Shown in pieces: positions 33,135-42,200 of a stretch of 64,000 bases of DNA (position 1 is the first letter of the stretch; every line of letters starts with the position of its first letter). The translations under genes and the position numbers were made by a program. Source of the DNA: a virus; IMG/VR virus record IMGVR_UViG_3300048586_000179, positions 1 through 64,000 of that record. The stretch is one strand, 5' to 3'. The notes under the pieces are model-generated. The model was not told where the DNA came from and made no database searches. It saw only the letters and a list, made by a program, of their open reading frames with translations.

Positions 33135-36100
33135 ATGGCTGGCGGCAACACGGCATATGACTGGCGTGACTTCATGTTCGACACGCGCGGAACCGGTGCG
33201 CCTGGTGGGAGTGCTGGTCTTGGCGACGCGCCCGGCCCCTCTGTCAACCCGGACATGCCGAAGAGCAGGCTGAACCTCAGTTTTGCGCCGGAGGTTGTCG
33301 AGCTACCCCCCAGCTTCTCTGTGGCAAACCGGGACGTTCGCAAGACCTTCGGGGTGGGTTTCCGCGATCAGCTGTTCAATACGCCCGAATGGCGGGCGGC
33401 GAAGTCTGGTGCTGCCAAGGCTGCTGCTGAGAAGAAGGCTGCCGAGGATTGGCTTGCCGACAAGCCGGCGGCCGAGCGCGACCTGGTTCGCAACCTTGAT
33501 GACGAGATCAAGGCGGGCAAGGACCGGATCAAGAAAGCAACGGACGCCGAGGACTGGCCGACCGTGAAGGCCGAGAGCGAGAGGGTCGCGACCCTGGAGG
33601 CCGAGGCCAGCAGGCGCGCGCTGGAGAACACCCGCAAGGCGTCTGACCCCAATCGCCTCTACGCTGGGGCGAACGCCGAGCAGAAGAAGGCGGCCGACGA
33701 GATTGCCCGCTTCAAGAAGGAACGGGGCAAGGCCTGGGATGCCAAGAAGACCAACATGAAGAACATCGCCAAGGGCGGTGCCGCGACGGCGCTCCTTGGT
33801 GGTGCCGCCTACCTTGGTGGCCAGCTCATGTCGGATGCCGAGGAGAAACGCAGGTCTGACCCCACGAAGGTGGCGGTCGACGATGTCGTCATGCGGGTGC
33901 TGTCTGGTGAGGAGGTCTCGCCTGACGAAATCTACATGATGGAGCAGTTCTACGCTGACGATCCCGACAAGGTCGCGGCCATCCTGCGGACGGGCGAGGA
34001 GGTTCGTGGTGGTGCGGCGCCCGTCGAGCCGCCACCCGCCGCTGCGCCTGAGGCGCCGGCTTCGCCGCCGGTTGGCCCTCGCATCGAGAACCTTCCGCTG
34101 ACCGATGTGGCTTACCGTGAGGGCGCGGAGAAGCCCGCGGTTGTCAGGCCGACCCCGACCTATGACCCCGAGGTCATGCGGGCCATCCTCGAGGATCCCG
34201 AGGGTGGGCCTGAGGTTGCCCAGTGGTACAAGGACAATGCCGAGGCCGAGGACCTTCGGCGCCGGAACAATGCCTTCCTTGACGCCTCGATCGAGAACAC
34301 GGCCGCGGCGGCCGGGAGCCCTGACTGGTTCCTTGACTACCTGCGGGGGCAGGGCGAGCAGTCGCGCGCGGTGGACGCGGGTGGTGAGCTTCCCGTATCC
34401 GACAACTGGTGGAACAACTACGTGGTGCCGACTGTCAGGGCCTCGGATGAGGGCTGGCAGCGCCTCTATGGGCGGATCGACGAGGCGTTCCCCGATGATC
34501 CGGCGACCTTCTGGGAAAACCCCATCGGCTACACCCGCAACGCCATGGTGCCGGAGAGCTGGCAGGACGCGATCGACGGTGCGCTTGAGGGCGTCACGCC
34601 GCAGGACATGCTCGGGATCAACTTCCTCCTGGGTCAGACGACCGACGAGATGAAGAACCTGCCCTACAGCGCCGTGCGGGATGGCATTCTGTCCCCCACC
34701 TTCTATGCCGGCGTCCTTGAGGATCCCGCGCTGTCGGCTGCTTATGGCGAGGCCATGCGTAGCATGGGTGGCGAGCCGCTGCGTGGGCCTGACCCGATCA
34801 CCGCACCGATCACCCAAGGCGCTGCCCCGCCTGCCTTCTGGGATCCAGGCATTCCTCCCGAACTGAACGCGGGGGCTGATGCGGGTGTGGGCGTTGGTGC
34901 CTACGATACCGGGATGCCGTCGATGGAGGACCTGAAGCGCCTCGAGGAGATCGGTGCGCTGGGGGCGAACCCTGACGGCAGCAACATGACGGTGGCGCAG
35001 TACATCCAGCAGGGCAACCTGGCTGGTGCTGGCATGCAGGCTGGCCTCCCGATGTTCGCTGGTTCCCCGATGCCGGTGCAGCGCGGGACGGTGATCCCGG
35101 AGGACCCGCGTCTTGGCCTGATGCCGGTGCCGCAACTGCCGCAGTTGCCGATGGCGCCGAGTGATATGCCCATCGAGGCCCGGGTGCCCCAGGGTACGCC
35201 CGGGTCGTTCCTGGACGAGAACGCGGGGGACTTCCGTCGCGCGGACAACGAGTGGAACAAGCTGGCCACCATGCTGGGCCTGACGCCGACCGGTGAGCCG
35301 GTGCGTGGTGGCGCGGGCCTATCGGCCCCTGTCGCCCCTCTACCTGCCGCACCTGCCGCACCGGTCACTCCTGGCGGGGCTGGTGACCAGTGGGCATTGA
35401 GCAATCCCTTCGGCTCTCCTGCCGTCGCGGGTGAGGTCGAGGATGCACGGGCGGCTGAGGAAATCGCGCGCTACAACGAAGAGGTGGCCAAGAAGGACGA
35501 GGCAGTTTCAGCCCTTGTCGACCAGGACGAGGTGCTGAACCCGCGCGGCCAGTCGTGGACGTCCGGCCCTTCGGGCCAGACCTGGGGTGCAGGCCTGTCC
35601 AGTGACGCAGGCGCACTGTCGATGGGGTCGCCGGCAGCTTCGGCCCCCGTGGTCGCCACTCCCATGACCCCCGGCGGCAACCCGGCCCCGGGCGCGAAGG
35701 GCGATTTCAACGTGTCGCGCGAGCGTGGCGCTGCGGGTCTTGCCGAGGATGCGGAGGCGGCTGAGGAAGAGCTGAACTGGATCAACCGGATGATGCGGGA
35801 CAAGCTGGGCATGACGGATGCCTCGCAGCGCAACAAGGCGGCCGAGGCCCTGATCTCGTTCGGCTCGTCGGTCCTTGCGTCTCGGGGTGACGACTGGCAG
35901 GCGCTCGGTGAGGGGCTGCAGGCCGGCTACGGCACGGTCACCCAGATCAACGACGAGGAGGCGGCCGCGCTCGCCGCCCAGCAGGAAGCGATCCTTGAGG
36001 AGAACCGGTGGCGTGCCGAGATGGCCCTGAAGGAGCTGGCTGCGCGCAAGGGGGCGGGTGTCGATGGGATGCCCGACAAGCTTGCAGCTGTCGAGGAGAC

Positions 36101-36239
36101 GGCGGCATATCTGGCACTCATGTACCCGGCACTCTCGGAGCAGGAAATCCGGGCGATGGCTGAGCGCTATGTCGGCATCAAGAGCGAGGCGGCTTGGGCC
36201 AACGCTGATCCGTTCGCTTTCCTTGAGGGGGTGAGCTGA
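33135..36239 (+). CDS. large putative ejection / internal virion protein
   Basis: 1034 residues. An N-terminal unit (to ~70), a long charged coiled coil (about 95-205: EKKAAEDWLADKPAAERDLV), a short hydrophobic segment (GGAATALLGGAAYLGGQL), then long Pro/Ala/Gly-rich and acidic stretches and a helical C-terminus (AEALISFGSSVLASRGDDW...). Size, composition and position before the polymerase-containing giant fit a podovirus internal or ejection protein. No enzyme motif found. Confidence 0.75.
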   Translation: MAGGNTAYDWRDFMFDTRGTGAPGGSAGLGDAPGPSVNPDMPKSRLNLSFAPEVVELPPSFSVANRDVRKTFGVGFRDQLFNTPEWRAAKSGAAKAAAEKKAAEDWLADKPAAERDLVRNLDDEIKAGKDRIKKATDAEDWPTVKAESERVATLEAEASRRALENTRKASDPNRLYAGANAEQKKAADEIARFKKERGKAWDAKKTNMKNIAKGGAATALLGGAAYLGGQLMSDAEEKRRSDPTKVAVDDVVMRVLSGEEVSPDEIYMMEQFYADDPDKVAAILRTGEEVRGGAAPVEPPPAAAPEAPASPPVGPRIENLPLTDVAYREGAEKPAVVRPTPTYDPEVMRAILEDPEGGPEVAQWYKDNAEAEDLRRRNNAFLDASIENTAAAAGSPDWFLDYLRGQGEQSRAVDAGGELPVSDNWWNNYVVPTVRASDEGWQRLYGRIDEAFPDDPATFWENPIGYTRNAMVPESWQDAIDGALEGVTPQDMLGINFLLGQTTDEMKNLPYSAVRDGILSPTFYAGVLEDPALSAAYGEAMRSMGGEPLRGPDPITAPITQGAAPPAFWDPGIPPELNAGADAGVGVGAYDTGMPSMEDLKRLEEIGALGANPDGSNMTVAQYIQQGNLAGAGMQAGLPMFAGSPMPVQRGTVIPEDPRLGLMPVPQLPQLPMAPSDMPIEARVPQGTPGSFLDENAGDFRRADNEWNKLATMLGLTPTGEPVRGGAGLSAPVAPLPAAPAAPVTPGGAGDQWALSNPFGSPAVAGEVEDARAAEEIARYNEEVAKKDEAVSALVDQDEVLNPRGQSWTSGPSGQTWGAGLSSDAGALSMGSPAASAPVVATPMTPGGNPAPGAKGDFNVSRERGAAGLAEDAEAAEEELNWINRMMRDKLGMTDASQRNKAAEALISFGSSVLASRGDDWQALGEGLQAGYGTVTQINDEEAAALAAQQEAILEENRWRAEMALKELAARKGAGVDGMPDKLAAVEETAAYLALMYPALSEQEIRAMAERYVGIKSEAAWANADPFAFLEGVS

Positions 36240-39200
36240 TGGTCGATCAGGCTGGGCTTTCGTTTGGCCCATCGACGTCTGCGGGTGTGGGTCTCAACGA
36301 ACCAGCGCCACCTCTCACCATGCAGGATCGTGTTCGGGAGGTCATGCGCCTGCGTCAGCAGGGGTATTCGCTTGACGAGGCCCGGCGTGCGGTTGGCGGG
36401 GCTGATGCCGTGACAGCGCCACCACCACCGTCGCAACCGACCCCTGACCCTGGTGGCATGTCCCGCCTGGGCCTGATGGTTCCGGGCGCGCTCTCCTACG
36501 CCTCGGATGTCGTTTCCGGGGCGGGCACCATCATCGAAAACCTTACGGGGATCGACGGGATCGACGAGGGGAGCCGGGCGCTTGGTGATGCCATCGGGCC
36601 GAGCGAGATGCAGGAGGCCACGCGCGATGAGCGCTATGCCGAGCGCGCCCGCCGGGCAGAGGCTGGCGAGATCAGCGCCACGGAGCATTTCATCGGTGAC
36701 GCGCTCGATGCCACGGCGGAGAGCGCGCCGGCCTTCGTTGGTGGTCTTGCGGGGGCCAAGGGCGGTCAGCTGGTCGGGCGCGCGGGCTACGCCGCGCTGT
36801 CGCCCGCGGCTCGGGCCATTGGCCTCGACAAGGTGGGCGCTGTCGCTGGAAAGGCGCTGACCGCTGTCGTTCCGGGCGCAAAGAAGCTGAAGGGCATGAA
36901 GCCGCTTTTGGAGAAAGGCTTCGCCACCCTGGGTGCCTTTGCTGTTCCGACTGCTGCCTATCTCGAGAGCGGCCGGGATCGCGCGATCAAGGAGGGGCTC
37001 GATGTGGCTGATCCGGAAGTCCAGGACCGGATTGCAACGCAGGCCGTCGCGCGGGGCGCGCTGGAAAGCCTTCCCATCCTGTCGATCTTTGGCCGGCTGA
37101 CCAACCGGGCCGCCCAGGTGGAGGGGCGGGTTGCTGCGGCGTTCAAGGTGGGTGGGAAGTCTGCGCTCTTTGAGGGGACGCAGGAGGTCGCGGACCTGGC
37201 GCTGGAAGAGCTTTACCTCAACGACGAGTTGCGGAGCCGCCTGAACCAGGATGACTGGGCCGAGATCATGCCGTTCCTGGTTGACCGCTTCGGTCGGGAT
37301 GCCGCTCTTGCGATGGTTGCCGGTGGCGGTGTGGGTGCGGCGGTGGGTGTGCCATCGGGCTTTACCCAGCAGGCCGTCACGAACCAGCAGGCCGCGCAGG
37401 AAGTTCGTATGGCGGCCCAGGTCCTTGAGCCGATGGGGATGGGGACGCAGGAGCTTGAGGAGCTGAGCCGGACACCTGAGGGTGCCGCCAAGTTGCGGGA
37501 GGCGGTCCAGCGCATCTCACTTGTTGAGCGTGCCCGGTCCACGCAGATGCGGGAGATTGACCGTCGCGCCGAGGAGGGCGCGGAGGAAGAGGTGGCCATG
37601 CTCCGTGAGCAGGTCAACAACCAGCTTGACGCCCGCATCGACAAGATCGCGGCGTTCCTGGGCGCTCCGAAGTCGCTTGAGGATGTGCGCCGCGAGCGCA
37701 GCGCAATGGAGAAGGACCGGAAGCGCCGGGCGATGGACCGGATCGCCGAGCGTGGGTTCAAGCCACAAGCGGACCTGACGGCCGAGGTTGCCGAACAGGT
37801 TGCGAACCGCTTGGACACGGCTGAGGGCCAGGTCGACCGGCTCCGGAGCCGGGTCGAGGCGACGGCCAACCCGGAGCGCAAGGCGGAAGCCCAGCGTGAA
37901 CTCGACGAGGCGCTGGCTGAGCGCCAGCAGGCCCGGATCGATGCGCGCATGAAGGTTGAGGGGCTGACCCCGGCGCAGGCCCTGAAGGCCGTCGAGGGCG
38001 AGGACAGGCAGACCGATGCTCAGCGCCGCCGGCAGGCGCAGAGCGCGGCGCGCGAGCGCGCCGTCGAGCGCCAGATGGAGATCGAGATGCCGGAGACGAT
38101 GGCTCCGGCGCTGCGCGTCCAGCGCGCACAGGAGATCATTGCCGAGGCCGAGGCGGATGAACGCCCGGATGCAGGCCTCGACGGGAAGATCAAGCGCCTT
38201 GAGCGCCAGAGACGGGCCGCGACATCCCCTGAAGATGTTGATAGGCTCACAGACGAGATCGCCGATCTTGAGGCACGGCGCGGTCTGCCCACACCTGCGG
38301 TGGAAGCGGCGCGTCGTGTTCTGCAGGCTCAGGGTGTAGCGGTCCCGCCGAGCGGTGAGGCGTCAGGGCCCACAGCTCAATCCGCCGAAGCTGAGGGTTT
38401 GCAGCCTGAGGGGACGGCATCAGGGCCGGTGGGCGCGGCAGCGCCTGCCGGTCCGCGCAATGCGCTCGACACCCCCACGCTGGCCGCTCGTGAGGCAAAG
38501 GCCATTCGTGAAGCGTCGACACCAGAGGCGCAGCTCGCAGCATTCGATGCTGCACTGTCAGATCGTCGTGTGGTTGATCCGGTAAAGCTCGAGGAGGCAA
38601 GAACCACCTTCGAGGTGGAGAGTTTTGCTGGTGGTGATCCTGTGGCTGCAGCTGAGGCCGCTCTGGCCACCGTGGTCGCGACCGACCGCGAGGCGGGCCG
38701 CCGGGCAATGGCCGCGAAGACCTACAAGCGCGCGCCGCGCGCCGAGGGCTTCGACATCGAGGGCGGCAACCCGTTCCGGGATCTCTCTGGCGAGATCGAG
38801 ACCGGCAAGGGGCTGGCCGCCCTGGAGGCGTCGATGTCAGAGTGGTCGGCCAAGTCTGGCTTCGAGGCCGCAGCCCATGTCGACGAGGCGACGGGCGAGG
38901 TCCTTGGCGTCGTGACGAACGACATGGTCAACGCCATCATGCCGCCGAAGGCTGGCCTCAACGACCGCAGGATCACCTTCACCCACACCCACACCGCCAA
39001 CACGCCTTTTTCGTCCGCTGACGTGCGTGCGGCGCTGATGTCAGGACAGCCCTTCCGGGCTGTCCTGCCTGATGGGTCGGTCATCGCCATGCGGCCGACG
39101 CGTCGCTACAATCCGGACGGCTTCTACAAGGTCTTCCGCGCCGTCAGGGAATATCTCGCCGACAAGCTGCCTTCGGACATGCCATTCGTGGATCGCGCCG

Positions 39201-42200
39201 TGATCCGCCAGGAGGCATTCCTGCAGGCCATGGAGATGGCTGGTGCCATCGAGTACCGGTCGCCCTTTCGTGGGCTGACCGATCAGCAGAAGGACTACGT
39301 CAATGCAGCAGTCGACGCCACGGCCGCCGTCAGTGCCACAGCCTTTGTACGAGATGGAGCTCCTGGACGAGCGGGAACTGCGGAAGCTGGCGGCCCAGGG
39401 GGACAGGCTGGCGAGCGAAGAGCTGTCGATGAGGCGGTTGGAGAGGAAGAGCCTGACGCCGACGACTTTGACGCCGAAGGTGTAGACTTCGAGCAGGGGG
39501 TCATCGGTTACCTCGATCCTCGGAGTTCACAGCGGCAGAAGCGGCCGTCCTATAACGAGGGTCGGGTCGCCGAGATCGCCGACAAGATCATCGCTGACGT
39601 CACCGCCCAGCGGGCGAAACGGACGATCGCCGCGGACATGATCCGTGAGGGCAGGGTCACGCGCGAGCAGCTGATTGCGGGTATCGGCGAATACCTCAAG
39701 AGCGACGGCCGCAAGCAGATGTACACGGTGACCGATGTGCGCCGTGCGATGTTCACGACCCCGATCACCTTTGACATGCTCTACCAGCGGGCCGAGGGGC
39801 GGACCAATCGCGCTACCAAGGCGGGCACGAAGCTTTGGAGCGTGAAGCCTGAGTACCTTCCGGAGTTCCAGCTGGCGCTGGACCTCGAGCGCCTGATCAA
39901 TAATGCCGGCATGGGTGGTATCCGGCGGATCGAGAACAAGTTCGCGGCCGGTGGCGGCTTCGGTGAGGGCAAGACCTACTTCCTCGAAATCTCACCCGAG
40001 CTTCGCAGGTTCACCGAGCTGATCGGGCCGGAGGGCATGCGCTTCGACCCGCCCATGGCCGACCCCAACAACACGAGGCAGCTCAAGCGCAACCGGAACA
40101 GCAACCGGCTCTCGCGGGAGGGCCTGGATGTTGCCGCGCGCACGGCCCGCTACCTGCAGGCCAATCGCTACAAGATCGATCGGGACAAGCTCTACGCGAT
40201 CGAGCCTGATGACCTGATCTCCGGCAAGTCGCTGGCGCGGGATGGGATAAAGCGGTCTGATATCGCGAAGTGGGACGCCATGCGTCCTGCGATTGCTGGC
40301 GTATCCTTGAAGACCATGCCGAAGGACCAGGCCTACTTCGTCAAGAACATCGGCTGGAAGATCGACGAGAAGCGGCGCGATGCGGCCAGCCGCATCCGGC
40401 AACTCCGAACGGCCTACGAGACCTTCGTGGCCGAGCATGGTGCCGATGCGGATGTCGGCTTCATGTACCAGATCGACGACCGTGGCCGGATCTATGCCGA
40501 TGGCTCTTTCCACCCGCAAGCGGACGGCGACATCAAGGCGCTCTTCTCGGTGGATGGGAAGAACATCGTTGACGACATGGTGACGGTCGACAACTCGGCG
40601 TCCGGCTGGCAGATCAACGCGCTGATGGCCTATGACCACGTCGCGGCGCCGCACCTGAACATGGGGCGGGGTCAGGCGACGCAGGAGGGTTACCGGAAGT
40701 CGGACCTCTATACCAACACGCTCGAAGCCATGCGGCAGCGGCTCTTGAGGGATGCGGAGGCCGAGATCCCCGCCGGGCTTGGCGTGCGGGAGCGGGCCAA
40801 GGCCGAGAAGCGCAAGCGCTGGGCGCGCTACTTTGTCGACACCATCTTCCCCTCGGCAGACCCCAAGTCATGGAAGCTCGATCGGGATGGGATCAAGCCC
40901 GCCATCATCGCGATGAACTATGGCGGCCTGGACAAGAACTTCCGCAGGGTGCTGCAGAAGGTCCTGAAAAACGACATTCGCCTGCCTGACGGCGACAACG
41001 AGGGCGCCTGGTCGTACCTGACCGAGGCAGGGATGGAAGGTGTGGAGAAGACCGCTCCGCACGCCCTTGCCCTGCAGAAGTGGACCGTGGCGAATGTCGC
41101 CGCGCTGTCGCGCGCCCTCTACGCCAAGTACGGCGAGGCGACCCCGACGATCGATGTCACCATCGGCATCGATGGCAAGATCTCCGTGAAGCGGCAGAAG
41201 CGGGTCGAGACCGAGACCCGCATCAAGCAGCTGGCGAACGAGGTGACCGTCAAGTTCAAGGTGAACAAGCCCGAGCCGGACCACGACAAGGTCGCCAAGG
41301 CGGTCTGGGCGAACCTGGTCCAGTCCTACGATGCGGCTGTCCTTCACCGCACGGTCGAGCGGTACAAGCGCGCGACGGATGGTGCCTACATCACCACGAA
41401 CCATGACAGCTTCACCGTGCCGCGTGAGCAGGAGGGCGCGATTTCCTCTGCGGTTCGCGAGAGCATGCGGACGATCATGGAGCAGGTCGATGTTCCCCAG
41501 TCTCTTTACGAGGAGCTGACCGCAATCGCCCGCCGGGAGGGGGTCGAGGTCGATATCCAGCCGTTCGACAACCTGGGCCGCTATAGCTACGACGACCTCA
41601 TGACGTCGACGCCGGTATTCGGTGAGGACGTTCTCAAGGTGGACGAGCGGGGTAAGCCCTATGACTTCGTTCCTGAATACGCCGAATTGCCCGAGGCCGG
41701 TGCCGAGTTGCGCCGCGCCATAGACGACGAGGTTCCGGTGGGTGGTGGCAGCACACCAACTACCGGATCGCCCCCTGCCTCTGTCCCGGTTCAGGGGCAG
41801 GGGGCATCACGCATCGAGGATCTGGCGCCCGAGGTTCGGCGCGCGGTCGATGTGGCGGATTACATGGCCTCACTGCCGGAGAGCCGTTCGCTCCTGCAGA
41901 AGGTGCAGGAGATGGCCGCCTCACCCAAGGTGGCCAATCGCACCTTGATGCAGATCATGGAAGACACGTTCTTTAACGCCGCGGCCCCGATCCGCAGGCT
42001 TGAGATCGCGGTCAAGGGGGCATTGCCGCAGGGTGCCGAGAGCGCCTTCAAGGCAGTCGAGATGGCGGTCCAGGACAGTGGCCGTCAGGAGGCGCTGCTC
42101 TACTACGGCGCGGCCAGGTTTGGACAGTACGGCGAGTATTCTGTCGCCCCTGGCACGATGGGTCTTTACGACATCTTCAAGCTGGCCGGCGGCGAGGGGG

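Noticed and set aside
33303-35135. 610-codon minus-strand open frame
   Set aside because: Antisense to the 1034-residue virion protein; Arg/His/Leu-rich low-complexity composition typical of shadow frames.
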